Shown: positions 49,973 through 59,667 of the stretch, piece by piece
How positions within the stretch are numbered: position 1 is the stretch's first letter
How the letters are laid out: each line of letters opens with the position of its first letter
From: Bacillus sp. ISL-45
GTDB taxonomy: Bacteria; Bacillota; Bacilli; Bacillales; Cytobacillaceae
Direction: 5' to 3'
Assembly: GCF_018613195.1 (NCBI RefSeq)
Contig: NZ_JAGGQQ010000002.1
Coordinates: 47,164-111,163 of the forward strand
DNA length: 64,000 nt
The notes under the pieces: model-generated
Told to the model about the DNA's origin: nothing
The model's database searches: none
The model's input: the letters and a program-made list of their open reading frames with translations, nothing else
Translations under genes and position numbers: made by a program

Positions 49973-51433
49973 TTAAACTTCCTGAGGCACCTGTAGCCCC
50001 AATCCTTGAGCGATGCGTGTTCCGTATTCAGGATCTGCTTTGTAAAAGTGGCCGATCTGTCGGAGTTTGATATCGTCGCGCTGAACTGGCTTCATGGCAG
50101 CGACGATATTTGCAACAAGGCGCTCACGTTCTCCTTCGGTCATCAAGCGGTACAGGTCACCGGCTTGTGTGTAATGGTCGTGGTGATCGTAGCCCGCGTT
50201 TTCAGCCACGCCGATGACAGGGAAGCTCGCCTGCTTGTGCTCATTCACTTCAGTTGGTCCTCCGAAACTATTAGGCTCGTAGTTTACTGTTTTGCCGCCA
50301 TTGCCGTCGAAACGCATCTGGCCGTCGCGCTGATAAGAGTTCATTTCAGATCTTGGCCTGTTGATCGGCAAGTGATTATGGTTTGCACCAACACGGTAAC
50401 GATGTGCATCAGAATATGCAAACAGGCGGCCCTGCAGCATTTTGTCAGGAGAAACATCGACACCAGGGATAAGGTTTCCGGGTGAGAATGTAGCCTGCTC
50501 AACTTCCGCGAAATAATTTTCAGGATTGCGGTCCAATACCATGCGGCCGACTTCAATCAATGGATAGTCTTTTTGTGACCAAACCTTTGTGACATCGAAT
50601 GGATCGAAACGATATGTGTTGGCATCCTCTAGAGGCATGATTTGCACATATAGCTTCCATGCAGGGAAGTCCCCAGCTTCAATCGCATTGAATAAGTCTT
50701 CTGTATGGTAGTCAGGGTTTTCTCCTGCAATTTTAGCCGAAGCATCTGCTGCAAGGTTTTTCACGCCTTGCTCTGTCTTGAAGTGGTACTTGATCCAGAC
50801 ACCATCGCCTTCAGCATTTGTCCATTTGAACGTATGGCTGCCAAAGCCATGCATATGGCGGAGGGTAGCCGGGATGCCGCGATCGGACATCAGGATGGTT
50901 ACCTGGTGCAGCGATTCAGGTGAAAGTGACCAGAAATCCCAAACAGCATTTGGGTCTTTCAAGTGTGTTTGTGGGTTTCTTTTTTGTGTATGGATAAAAT
51001 CAGGGAACTTGATCGCGTCACGGATGAAGAATACCGGAGTATTGTTCCCGACGATATCGTAGTTTCCTTCCTCTGTATAAAACTTTACTGCGAAACCGCG
51101 TGGATCACGGACAGTGTCTGCTGATCCAAGTTCCCCCGCAACAGTAGAGAAACGAATGAAAAGAGGTGTCTTCTTGCCAACCTCTGAAAGGAAAGCAGCC
51201 TTTGTATACTTGGTCACATCATTTGTCACTTCAAAATAGCCATGTGCTCCGGCGCCTTTTGCGTGAACAACACGCTCTGGCACACGTTCGCGATTAAAGT
51301 GAGCCAATTTTTCAAGTAAATGGACGTCCTGAATTAAAGTAGGACCTCTTTGTCCTGCCGTCATGGAATTCTGGTTGTCCCCTACCGGTGCTCCCCAGCT
51401 TGTTGTAAGATGGTTCTTTTGATAATTGCTCAT
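49973..51433 (-). CDS. katA: monofunctional heme catalase
   Basis: 486 aa, a clade-3 small-subunit catalase. Active-site His is in [13 protein letters not shown], the distal Asn in [11 protein letters not shown], and the heme-ligand Tyr in [14 protein letters not shown]. It splits H2O2 into water and oxygen in the cytoplasm. ATG at 51431-51433 follows AAAAAGGCGGG. A PerR-type box lies 78 bp upstream, as for katA in B. subtilis. Single gene. Confidence 0.96.
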   Translation of the reverse strand: MSNYQKNHLTTSWGAPVGDNQNSMTAGQRGPTLIQDVHLLEKLAHFNRERVPERVVHAKGAGAHGYFEVTNDVTKYTKAAFLSEVGKKTPLFIRFSTVAGELGSADTVRDPRGFAVKFYTEEGNYDIVGNNTPVFFIRDAIKFPDFIHTQKRNPQTHLKDPNAVWDFWSLSPESLHQVTILMSDRGIPATLRHMHGFGSHTFKWTNAEGDGVWIKYHFKTEQGVKNLAADASAKIAGENPDYHTEDLFNAIEAGDFPAWKLYVQIMPLEDANTYRFDPFDVTKVWSQKDYPLIEVGRMVLDRNPENYFAEVEQATFSPGNLIPGVDVSPDKMLQGRLFAYSDAHRYRVGANHNHLPINRPRSEMNSYQRDGQMRFDGNGGKTVNYEPNSFGGPTEVNEHKQASFPVIGVAENAGYDHHDHYTQAGDLYRLMTEGERERLVANIVAAMKPVQRDDIKLRQIGHFYKADPEYGTRIAQGLGLQVPQEV

Positions 51434-51510
51434 TTATTCAACCCGCCTTTTTAATGAATTTTGGTTTATAGCTAAATGATAACACTTTTCAATTAAAAAT
51501 CAATACTTAA

Positions 51511-51525
51511 TTATAATTATTTTAA
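51511..51525 (-). promoter_or_regulatory. PerR-like box before katA
   Basis: TTATAATTATTTTAA agrees with the PerR consensus TTATAATNATTATAA at 14 of 15 positions counting N. It sits at the expected distance upstream of katA, suggesting peroxide-induced expression. Confidence 0.72.
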
Positions 51526-51984
51526 ATAAGGAATTAGTGTAATGTTGGGAATCCGAAGGTCGATATATTCTCAGAAGTGGTTGATATGTCTGCAAATATG
51601 GTCAAAGAGAAAAATTAGCTGATTTATTTTAAAAATGTAGTCGATGTATTCTGTTTTTCTATTAAAATCTTCCGCATTTTTGCATGGATTCTCAGTGGAG
51701 ATACTGCGGGTAGATATCGAGAAGATAATTTTATAAAATGAGCAATTTATCAAGTTACAAACCTGTAACACTATGTAAAATTTGAGCCGTTAACTTACAA
51801 GACTGGTTATAGTAGGAAAGTGGATGGGAGTGGAATAAATTTCTAGGTTTAGAAAGAATCAAGCGGTTTCAATGGATAGAAGAGGTATCTCCTTATTGGC
51901 ACTTATTGGACAATGAATAACTATGTTACAACTGCTAGCCTTAAAAGTAGAAATAGAGAGCAGCAATACTGGGAGGTATGGAAA
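51526..51984. other. gap between katA and the LysM hydrolase
   Basis: No gene. GTTAC-AAACCT-GTAAC near 51752-51768 is a dyad of unknown use. A short peptide frame (ATG 51913) precedes the real start of the next gene but has no ribosome site. Confidence 0.3.
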
Positions 51985-52581
51985 ATGAGAAACATGAAAA
52001 AAACATTGGCAGCGCTAACGGCAGTTGTATCTTTATCTTTATTTTCAATGGGCGCAGCAGCTGAAGCGGCAACTTACCAGGTGAAAACAGGAGACACAAT
52101 GTGGGGAATCGCCAGCAAGTATGGTGTTCCAGTGACAGAATTGAAGAAAGTGAACAATAGAACTAGCACTCTACTATATCCAGGACAAAAGTTGACAATC
52201 CCGGCTGTATCAGTGTCTGCAGCGGATCAGGACTTGCTAGCAAGGCTGGTTCATGCTGAAGCAAAAGGCGAGCCATATGCAGGGAAAGTTGCAGTAGCAA
52301 CTGTTGTCTTGAATAGAGTAGCAAGCCCGGATTTCCCTAACACAGTAAAGGGAGTTGTCTATGAAAAGGCAAACGGGTACTATGCCTTCACTCCTTTAAA
52401 AAATGGAGCAATCAATAAGCCAGCTGATGCTGAAGCAAAGCAAGCTGTAAAAGAAGCGCTTGCTTTCAGAGGGCAAGGCAGTGGCTCATTGTTCTTCTTT
52501 AACCCGAAAACTGCAGTAAGCAAGTGGGTATTTTCCAGAGAAGTGACCATAACAATCGGAAATCATAGATTTGCGAAGTAA
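51985..52581 (+). CDS. secreted LysM cell-wall hydrolase (SleB-like)
   Basis: 198 aa: signal peptide with AAAEA cleavage region, one LysM domain (YQVKTGDTMWGIASKYGV to GQKLTIP, about residues 30-72) that binds peptidoglycan, and a Hydrolase_2 domain (LLARLVHAEAKGEPYAGKVAV, with the catalytic-type Glu) shared with the spore cortex enzyme SleB and CwlJ. ATG 51985 follows TGGGAGGTATG. Found alone here; it may act in the vegetative wall or the spore cortex. Terminator follows. Confidence 0.9.
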   Translation: MRNMKKTLAALTAVVSLSLFSMGAAAEAATYQVKTGDTMWGIASKYGVPVTELKKVNNRTSTLLYPGQKLTIPAVSVSAADQDLLARLVHAEAKGEPYAGKVAVATVVLNRVASPDFPNTVKGVVYEKANGYYAFTPLKNGAINKPADAEAKQAVKEALAFRGQGSGSLFFFNPKTAVSKWVFSREVTITIGNHRFAK

Positions 52582-52608
52582 ACTGTAACAATCGGCAATC
52601 ACTAAATA

Positions 52609-52653
52609 ACCAGAAAAAGCTGTGCGGATTCTCAATCTGTACGGCTTTTTCTC
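52609..52653 (+). terminator. terminator of the LysM hydrolase gene
   Basis: AGAAAAAGC-GT pairs with AC-GCTTTTTCT with an inner GATT/AATC stem; T-rich tail. Confidence 0.7.
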
Positions 52654-52767
52654 AATTGTGGATACTTTATTTTTCGGTATACCCATAGTGGTAAATAAAA
52701 AGCTTGTTAAGTATTCGAAAAACACATACTATTTAATTGCAATACATAATGAATGGAGGAATGTTTT

Positions 52768-53706
52768 TTGATAGTTAAATCCCGTGTTGAGCCCCTGGAG
52801 CTGCAGGTTCTTAGAATACTGAATGCTCGAATGAACCTGTCTCCGAAAGAATACAGTAACTACCTATACCTGGAAAAAGGTTATGAAGGAGAAGTGATTT
52901 TTGACCGTTGGATGGAGGAGGTTGAAAAAGGGTTCCTGGTTATGAATGATTTGCTCCTTGAACATGGAAATACAAAATTTCAAATCGACTCCCTTTTCAT
53001 CTCCAAGATCATCCATATGTTTGAAGTGAAGTATTTCGAAGGCGATTATTTTATCGAAGGTGATCGGTGGTATACCAGTAATGGAGTAGAAATTAAGAAT
53101 CCTCTGCAACAAATGGAAAGAGCAGAGTCTCTCCTGCGAAGGATGGTACGAGAACTTGGATTCAACATTAATATCGAATCAACTCTAGTCTTCGTGAACC
53201 CAAACTTTTACCTCTATCAAGCCCCGCGTAATTTACCAATTATCTTTCCCAACCAGATTCCCAGACTCCTTAATAACCTGCAAAAACAATTCGCCCCACC
53301 AAAAAATATCCATACAAATTTAGCAGAAAAGCTGCTTTCACTGCATACCCACGATTCACCGTATAAGAGGCTCCCTGAATATAGTTTCGAGCGGCTTAAC
53401 AAGGGAATATCATGTTCCCATTGTCATAATTTGAATACTATAGTTACCAGAAAAACATTAATATGCAATAGCTGCGGGAAAAGGGAAAACATACACGAGG
53501 CAGTATTGAGAAGTGTTAGAGAGCTCCAAATACTTTTACCGGAAGAAGAATTAACAGTCAGCAGGATTCAAGAATGGTGTAAATCAATCAAAACAAAAAA
53601 AGCCATCAGAAACATGGTTTTCGATAACTATACATTAAGCGGCTGTGGCCGTGGTGCTCACTATACAATTAAAGAGAATGATGAAGGCTTCCTACTAATA
53701 GAGTAA
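52768..53706 (+). CDS. NERD-domain protein with zinc ribbon
   Basis: 312 aa. An N-terminal nuclease-related (NERD) domain (about residues 30-165: GYEGEVIFDRWME, FQIDSLFIS, HMFEVKYFEGDY with the E-x-K of the PD-(D/E)xK core) is followed by a helical region and a zinc ribbon CSHC...CNSC (about residues 213-233), then a C-terminal helix-turn-helix-like end. The active-site pattern D-x(n)-ExK suggests a nuclease. TTG 52768 follows GGAGGA; the ATG at 52753 overlaps that site. Role in DNA processing is inferred from the domains; substrate unknown. Confidence 0.8.
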   Translation: MIVKSRVEPLELQVLRILNARMNLSPKEYSNYLYLEKGYEGEVIFDRWMEEVEKGFLVMNDLLLEHGNTKFQIDSLFISKIIHMFEVKYFEGDYFIEGDRWYTSNGVEIKNPLQQMERAESLLRRMVRELGFNINIESTLVFVNPNFYLYQAPRNLPIIFPNQIPRLLNNLQKQFAPPKNIHTNLAEKLLSLHTHDSPYKRLPEYSFERLNKGISCSHCHNLNTIVTRKTLICNSCGKRENIHEAVLRSVRELQILLPEEELTVSRIQEWCKSIKTKKAIRNMVFDNYTLSGCGRGAHYTIKENDEGFLLIE

Positions 53707-53711
53707 AGTAC

Positions 53712-53875
53712 ATGAGAAATGTTCCCTTATGAAGACAATTCTATCTTTAGAAGGGCTCTATAGAGGTTAAATGCACCCTTATGCAAGGCATTTCACCTTC
53801 ATAAGGGCGCGTTTAGATGTTAAATGTATCCTTATGCAAGGCATTTCACCGGCATAAGGGCACATTTCAGGCTTA
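53712..53875. repeat. tandem array of about three 53-bp units (CCCTTATGCAAG type)
   Basis: CCCTTATGCAAGGCATTTCAC recurs 53 bp apart (TCCTTAT in the second copy), alternating with CATAAGGG arms, preceded by a degenerate unit. The CCCTTATGCAAG core and the position of ATAAGGG within the unit match the 27-kb array, although the remaining bases differ. The array ends at the stop codon of the dac gene. Confidence 0.8.
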
Positions 53876-53877
53876 CT

Positions 53878-55380
53878 TCAGTATCTTGCAAGGATCCTCA
53901 CGATTTGATCCTCAACCTTCCTGCCTTTTCGATCGTCCAGGAGGTTGTTCAGCATAATAGAAAAAATAAGAGTATCCCCGCTGTTTGTTTTTACGTAGCC
54001 TGCTAGGGTGCTCACACCTGTAAGTGTTCCTGTTTTTGCCTGGATCTTAACTGATTTTGCCTCTTCTTGCAATCGATATCGCAATGTTCCTCCAACCATC
54101 CTATCTTTGTCTCCGGCAACTGGCAGCGATTGTTGGAATGCAGGAAACCACTCCTCGCTCTGCACGAGATATAGTAGCTTTGTGATTTCATTAGCTGGGA
54201 TGAGATTGGCGTGGGAGATTCCGGAACCGTCCCGCAATACAAGTTTGCTTGTGTCAATCCCAATCTCGTCAAGTCTAACGCCTATTACCTCAAGTCCTTT
54301 TTCCCAGCTGCCTTCACCATGAACGACCTTGCCCATTTCCTTAACAAGCACTTCGGCGTGCCTGTTATTGCTTAGCTTCAAGAAGGGGATCATCAGTTCA
54401 GCAAGCGGCAACGATTGATGAGAAATTAATTTGGTCATTGTGTCGGCGGCATGCCCTGTTTTAATTTTCCCAACTACTTTTATCCCGTGATCTTCTAGTG
54501 ACTTTTTAAAAAGACTTCCTGCATAAGGGGTAGGCTCCCAGACGGCAACCCATTCCCTTGATTTTTGAGCGCCGGCCGGGATCGTTCCACTTACCATAAT
54601 GCTATTCGATCCATGCTCACGTTCAATTTCTATGTCATGGTCTCCCGTGGAATCTACTGTTATTGTTTCATTTATGATTTCTAGATATTCAGTCCCAGGT
54701 TCAAGTGAAATATTTGCTTTTTTTCCTTTTTCACCTGGTAAAATATTGAGAATGACAGTACCGGCATCAAAATCCTCATTCGGCGAAGCTGTTAAGGCGG
54801 AAATCTGGGCGCCATAATATTGGTGCTCGTCATTCCAGGTCAAATCGTCAGAATATCTGACATTATCATACCAGTTGTCATCAGCTACTAAATCGCCGGC
54901 CACCTTATTGATTCCTTTACTCTTAAGCCGCTTTGCCATCTCATCAAAGTCTGACGGGAGCAAGGTTGGATCGCCCATACCTTTTAAAAATAGGTCCCCC
55001 TCAAGCGTTTCGCTTCTAATTTTTCCATCTGCCAAAACTTCCGTTGTAAAGCGATAATCTTCGCCTAAAACAGAAAGCGCTGCTGCGCCCGTAAACAATT
55101 TCATAACAGAGGCCGGCTGCAGCCGGGTATCCCCAATATGCTCGTACAACAGCTCTCCATCTTCCGCAGACCTGACGCTGACACCAGCCAAAGCTCCATC
55201 AAGAACAGGCTCATTTGTTAAAAGTTTGTTGATTTCTGCTGACAGTTCCCCGCTAGGCTGGACTGCCTTAGCTGGAGGTTCCTCTGTATGAAAAAACAAA
55301 ATGATGGCTAAGATGATTACGAATGACAATATCGTGATTAATGTAGTTTTTTGTTTCAATTTTTGATTCATCCCTTTCAT
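53878..55380 (-). CDS. dacB: D-alanyl-D-alanine carboxypeptidase/endopeptidase (PBP4, S13 family)
   Basis: 500 aa with an N-terminal anchor or signal helix (about residues 12-31) and the three penicillin-binding motifs: SVMK (S91, K94), SNN and KTGT near the C-terminus. The insert between the first two motifs is long, as in class C low-mass PBPs. It trims peptidoglycan side chains outside the cell. ATG at 55378-55380 was kept; a second ATG three codons in has the better-placed AAAGGG only at zero spacing. B. subtilis DacC is the nearest type. Confidence 0.92.
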   Translation of the reverse strand: MKGMNQKLKQKTTLITILSFVIILAIILFFHTEEPPAKAVQPSGELSAEINKLLTNEPVLDGALAGVSVRSAEDGELLYEHIGDTRLQPASVMKLFTGAAALSVLGEDYRFTTEVLADGKIRSETLEGDLFLKGMGDPTLLPSDFDEMAKRLKSKGINKVAGDLVADDNWYDNVRYSDDLTWNDEHQYYGAQISALTASPNEDFDAGTVILNILPGEKGKKANISLEPGTEYLEIINETITVDSTGDHDIEIEREHGSNSIMVSGTIPAGAQKSREWVAVWEPTPYAGSLFKKSLEDHGIKVVGKIKTGHAADTMTKLISHQSLPLAELMIPFLKLSNNRHAEVLVKEMGKVVHGEGSWEKGLEVIGVRLDEIGIDTSKLVLRDGSGISHANLIPANEITKLLYLVQSEEWFPAFQQSLPVAGDKDRMVGGTLRYRLQEEAKSVKIQAKTGTLTGVSTLAGYVKTNSGDTLIFSIMLNNLLDDRKGRKVEDQIVRILARY

Positions 55381-55473
55381 ATCTCAACTGTATTCGACAG
55401 GAAATTTCCCAATAACCATCTAGTAGAGTCTATGATAATGTTTTAATTAATATAAGGTTCAGGAGGAGAAAAA

Positions 55474-55674
55474 ATGTACCGATACTTTTCGACTACTTTA
55501 CTCATTCTAGCCATCGGAGCCGGATTTTACTTCTATGCCCAACTGATTTTTTCAAAGGTGACAGATCCATTGTACGGAACATTGGCAATTCTCGCGGGCA
55601 GTCTGTTTACGGCAGGGATTTCGAGGGAGCTCCTGTTAATAGCGCAATCAAGAAGAGAAAATAGTCAAATTTAA
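55474..55674 (+). CDS. small two-helix membrane protein
   Basis: 66 aa with two hydrophobic segments (about residues 6-27 and 34-56) and a basic, polar end RRENSQI. AGGAGGAG gives a strong ribosome site for ATG 55474. It is divergent from dacB and convergent with the ger operon, with its own terminator. Not recognised. Confidence 0.65.
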   Translation: MYRYFSTTLLILAIGAGFYFYAQLIFSKVTDPLYGTLAILAGSLFTAGISRELLLIAQSRRENSQI

Positions 55675-55677
55675 CTT

Positions 55678-55735
55678 GAAAAAATACTCCTCATTGAAAA
55701 TCCGTCAAATACGGAGTCTCAATAGGAGTATTTTG
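55678..55735 (+). terminator. terminator after the small membrane protein gene
   Basis: AAAATACTCCT pairs with AGGAGTATTTT; the loop contains ATCCGTCAAATACGGAGT that folds on itself. T-rich tail TTTTGTGG. Confidence 0.7.
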
Positions 55736-55796
55736 TGGTTTTAAGTTGATTTGGAATTCCATAACATTCTGGACGGGTAGACCTCAGTCAGTAGCC

Positions 55797-56918
55797 TTAT
55801 TTTATGATTCCATGTCCGACAATTTCCACCTCGACTTTTGGGCTGATTGAAATGTTAGGGTATTCCTTTTTCCAATCCACCTGCTTCCAATAGTCATTAT
55901 GAAGCGCTATAAGTCGACGGCCAATGCCAAAACTATCGCTGTTCGCTTGCTGTAGTTTCTTAATGGCAGCTTCTGCATCTTTTGAGAGTATCTCAGAAAG
56001 CTTTTCATTTAGATAGTTGATTTCTTGTTTTTTAAATAATTGATTTCTGGCATACTCAGTAAGTGCAATTTTTAATTTTAGATTTATGTTAACCTTTACT
56101 TCTTTATTCGAGATCTTTACCTCTAACTGTTGCTTTGTTTTTTTTACATCAAAAGATACAAAATCGCGGGGGCTAGTATTTTCATGGTTTGTTATTTCCT
56201 TTGTGAATCTAGCTTTCATCCCGGAAGTGCCGTCCATCAATAAAAAAATCATTGCCTCATCGCCTGATAAAATTCGCCCCGTAAATTTGCGTTCATTGAA
56301 TAAAGCGATTCCTTCCACCTTGGCCTGAGTCCCACCCTCTTGGCTCATATAAGGGAGAATAAAGTCTTCCCCTGGATCAAACATTTCGGCACAAATGGAT
56401 TGAAGGTTTTCCTCAGGGATAAGAGATGCATCCTCCTGGCTTTCTAATAACTCAAACAAGTATTCACTAATTTCCTGTTCCTTGATATTCAGTTGGAGGA
56501 TATCTTTTCCTACCCCTTCTGCAATAAAAACTTTAGCACTAAGGGAGCTTTTGGGGTCCCGATAAAATAAATCCAGAACGGGATATATATCTTGTTTTGC
56601 TAGCTCACTTCCAATAACGAGTACCCTCATCTTCGAGGCATCAAATGTTTTCGAGCTCCGCTGATCGATATCTTGCCTTGCTGCTCTTGGCGTTTTCCCG
56701 ATCCCGGTGATGATTTGATAGGTTTCTGCTGAACCGCCTCCCTGGTCAGCCCTTTTTATAATGGGGGAAGCAACGGCATCGATTATTTTTCCATCCGTAT
56801 CCAAGTCAAAACTGGCTGCCAAGTATAACCTAACATCCTTCAATAAATTTTGATCCCAACACCCGCTTAAAAAAATTGTCATACATCCGATGCATAATAA
56901 TTTACTCGGCCGGGTCAT
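55797..56918 (-). CDS. Ger(x)C-family spore germinant receptor lipoprotein (C subunit)
   Basis: 373 aa with a lipoprotein signal and lipobox LSGC (Cys about residue 20) followed by CWDQ, the usual start of GerAC/GerKC proteins. Three beta-rich domains are expected and the segment GIGKTPRAARQDI matches family signatures. It is anchored to the inner spore membrane and is essential for nutrient germination. ATG at 56916-56918 follows GAGAAGGGAAG; it overlaps the end of the B-subunit gene by 17 bp. The frame upstream lies inside that gene. Confidence 0.9.
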   Translation of the reverse strand: MTRPSKLLCIGCMTIFLSGCWDQNLLKDVRLYLAASFDLDTDGKIIDAVASPIIKRADQGGGSAETYQIITGIGKTPRAARQDIDQRSSKTFDASKMRVLVIGSELAKQDIYPVLDLFYRDPKSSLSAKVFIAEGVGKDILQLNIKEQEISEYLFELLESQEDASLIPEENLQSICAEMFDPGEDFILPYMSQEGGTQAKVEGIALFNERKFTGRILSGDEAMIFLLMDGTSGMKARFTKEITNHENTSPRDFVSFDVKKTKQQLEVKISNKEVKVNINLKLKIALTEYARNQLFKKQEINYLNEKLSEILSKDAEAAIKKLQQANSDSFGIGRRLIALHNDYWKQVDWKKEYPNISISPKVEVEIVGHGIIK

Positions 56919-58014
56919 GGCGGACACTTCCCTTCTCCGTTTTTTTAAAAAGGTACGAGATAACCAATAAAATAATGGGAAAAAGAAGAAAGGCGAAGCT
57001 GGCATTTGTAATATATCTGGTCATCGATTCAGCAAAATAAATATTCGACTCTGCCATTAAGGCAATCCCGAAAATTGGTAAAGACAGGTAATAAATAAGC
57101 TTTTTATGCTGTGGTTTTTTTAGTAAACTTTTACAGGACTTTGCCGCCAAAAATAGGTAAGTGCTAAAGGAAGTGAAAACCATGATTATCCAAATGGAGA
57201 GGAACAACAAGTCCGTTCGTTCCATCACTTTAAAGGTATAAGACTTTAACATATATAAGAGTGGTTCGGGTATTATTTTTAATTCTTCGGGACTGAAATA
57301 AATGAAACTGACAATGACCAGATAGGTATATAGCAAAGTGATGAACAAATTCGCCCAGGACATTACCTTGAATTTTTTCTTGTTTGATCCCATTACAAGC
57401 GGAAAAGTAATCAGGACCGCTTCAAAACCCAACATGGAGAGGAAGGCATCTTTGCTGCCAAAGAGGATATTTTTTATGCCAGCCTGACCGATTGGGAGAA
57501 TATAGTATATATTTGCATCTTTCAGTGTGTATGAAATCAGCAGGAATAGAACCAACATAAGAGGTGTAACCAATGTATAAAAGCGAGCCAATACCTTCAA
57601 ACCGTCCCCGCATAAATAAATTCCTACCAGGACCATTAAGGCTCCAATAATCCAGATAGGTGTGTAGGGAAGGATCCACCGGTTGATAATCCCAATATAG
57701 AGAACTAAAATTAAGCTCCCGACACTTAGGAAATAGAGAGAGTAAAAGACAGAGATCAATTTCCCTATTTTTTTGCCAAGCAGGAAAGCAGCTATTTCAA
57801 GAAGGTTTTGAGAGTCAAATCTCTTGAATAGGAGCAAATAAGCAAATAGTATGCACTGAACAAACACTCCTGCAAGGAGAATGGAAATCCATCCATCTGA
57901 ATGGACCGCATTATGCATATCATATGGTAGCGAAAGCACGCCAACCCCTGATTGGGCATGGATCAGCAGGAAGAAATATTGCTGATAGGTGATCATATCT
58001 TTATTATTGTCCAT
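56902..58014 (-). CDS. spore germinant receptor permease (GerAB/GRKB, B subunit)
   Basis: 370 aa with about ten membrane helices, of the amino-acid/polyamine transporter superfamily (QYFFLLIHAQSGVGVLSLPYD start is the typical GerAB helix 1). B subunits bind the nutrient germinant in the inner spore membrane. It overlaps the A-subunit gene by 11 bp and the C-subunit gene by 17 bp, so translation of all three is coupled. The germinant cannot be deduced. Confidence 0.9.
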   Translation of the reverse strand: MDNNKDMITYQQYFFLLIHAQSGVGVLSLPYDMHNAVHSDGWISILLAGVFVQCILFAYLLLFKRFDSQNLLEIAAFLLGKKIGKLISVFYSLYFLSVGSLILVLYIGIINRWILPYTPIWIIGALMVLVGIYLCGDGLKVLARFYTLVTPLMLVLFLLISYTLKDANIYYILPIGQAGIKNILFGSKDAFLSMLGFEAVLITFPLVMGSNKKKFKVMSWANLFITLLYTYLVIVSFIYFSPEELKIIPEPLLYMLKSYTFKVMERTDLLFLSIWIIMVFTSFSTYLFLAAKSCKSLLKKPQHKKLIYYLSLPIFGIALMAESNIYFAESMTRYITNASFAFLLFPIILLVISYLFKKTEKGSVRHDPAE

Positions 58015-59497
58015 CTATTTTCCATCCTCTTGAATCCCTCTGTCTTTTCGTGTTTGATGCAAGGGCATTTTTTGGCCGTTCATTCATTTTCCAAAGCGGA
58101 AGCCTAAAGAATGTGTCTTTTAAGTCCTTTACATGCAAGGGCGCCAGCGGGGAAAAATAAGGAACACCAAATGACTCAAGTTTGCAAAGCTTTATAAATA
58201 TGATGATCAGCCCAAAAATCAATCCGACAAACCCTAAAAATGATGCAGCAATCATAAGTGGAAACCGGATTAGGCGGACTGTCGTACTCATTTCGTTAGA
58301 TGGCACGACAAAAGCAGAAATAGCTGTTACAGCCACAACCACTATCATTATGTTTGATATGAGCCCAGCACTGACTACTGCATCTCCAATGACCAAACCG
58401 CCAACGATGCCAATAGTCTGCCCAACAGGCTTGGGAAGCCTGATCCCTGCTTCTCTGATCAGTTCAATCGTTATCTCCATGAAGAAGGCCTCCATTAAGG
58501 GAGGATAAGGTATACCTTCAACTGATCCTTTCAATGACAAAATCAATTCATGGGGAATGACCTCGAGATGGAATGCATTAATTGCGATATAAAGTGCCGG
58601 AAGGGTAATTGCAATAATGAAGCTTACATACCGCAGCATTCGGATGAAGGTAGCAGGTATCCACCTGCTATTGTAATCATCTGATGATTGGTAAAAGGCA
58701 AAAAAAGTGATTGGAAGAATTAATGCCGTGGGGCTGCCATCGCCAATCAAGGCAACTCTCCCTTCCATTAAATTCGCTATTGTCCGGTCCGGCCGTTCAG
58801 TATTTACGATTTGTGGAAACAGGGAAAAGGGATCGTCTTCGATGAATTCTTCGATATACCCTGGGCTTAAGACCATATCTGTTGATATATAAGATAGCCT
58901 TCTTTCCACTTCAGCTACTACCTTCTTGTCTGCGATTCCTTTCATAAAAACAACTGCAACCTTGGTTCTTGTTTTTTCACCTAATACATTATATTTCACA
59001 GTGAAATCTGGATCTTTGATTCTCATTCTTAAGAGGCTGATATTCGCTTCTAGATTTTCATTGAAACCATCATGCGCGCCACGGACAATATTTTCGTTCT
59101 GAGGCTCCTCTATTGCCCTCTGATGATTTATCGGAAAATTGAAAAGCCATGATTCATTACGTTCACATAGAAACAACACATATCCACCGTCAAGGACGCC
59201 TTCTATCAGCTCTTTGATCTCATGATTTTCCTTGCCATTTAAAGATTGAAAATTTTCACTGCTGACATTCGACCCTAGCTCGAACAATGGTAAAAGCAAA
59301 AATTCCTTGAAATTCTCTTTTGAGACTAAGGTTTCAAGGAAACAAAATATAAATGAGATGCCACCTTTAGTAAATTTCAATTCTTTGAAATCTGCAGTAT
59401 GTTCGAATACCGATGTTAACTTTTGGTATAGGTTATCGTTAATAGCTTTGTTCTCAGTATCCTGTTGTAAGCCCTTCGGCAGCCTGAACTTTTTCAT
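58004..59497 (-). CDS. spore germinant receptor A subunit (GerAA/GerKA family)
   Basis: 497 aa: a soluble N-terminal domain (about residues 1-240) and a membrane domain of several helices with the family signatures ISTDMVLSPGYIEEFIEDDPFS, GRVALIGDGSPTALILP, and SVEGIPYPPLMEAFFMEI. The N-terminal region PDRTIANLMEGRVA is also typical. First gene of an A-B-C germinant receptor operon, expressed in the forespore under sigma-G in known cases. ATG at 59495-59497 has only a weak upstream site, and a TGTATA/AATAACTA pair near 59575-59545 could be a sigma-G-type promoter. Confidence 0.93.
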   Translation of the reverse strand: MKKFRLPKGLQQDTENKAINDNLYQKLTSVFEHTADFKELKFTKGGISFIFCFLETLVSKENFKEFLLLPLFELGSNVSSENFQSLNGKENHEIKELIEGVLDGGYVLFLCERNESWLFNFPINHQRAIEEPQNENIVRGAHDGFNENLEANISLLRMRIKDPDFTVKYNVLGEKTRTKVAVVFMKGIADKKVVAEVERRLSYISTDMVLSPGYIEEFIEDDPFSLFPQIVNTERPDRTIANLMEGRVALIGDGSPTALILPITFFAFYQSSDDYNSRWIPATFIRMLRYVSFIIAITLPALYIAINAFHLEVIPHELILSLKGSVEGIPYPPLMEAFFMEITIELIREAGIRLPKPVGQTIGIVGGLVIGDAVVSAGLISNIMIVVVAVTAISAFVVPSNEMSTTVRLIRFPLMIAASFLGFVGLIFGLIIIFIKLCKLESFGVPYFSPLAPLHVKDLKDTFFRLPLWKMNERPKNALASNTKRQRDSRGWKIDGQ

Positions 59498-59667
59498 AAC
59501 TACACCACTTTTTATTGGAATCCTTAGCGTTAGGAGTAGTTATTCCAAATAACTTGCCAAAATATACAAAAGGAGAAAACGGCTGGATGCAAACCCATCT
59601 GGCATTTGCGATTAAGAAAATCATGAGGTTATGATAAAATAAAACAAATGATAAAGGGGGTTTTTAG

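Noticed and set aside
50006..50485. 159-codon plus-strand frame
   Set aside because: Antisense within katA, with no ribosome site and unlike any family; a shadow of the catalase reading frame.
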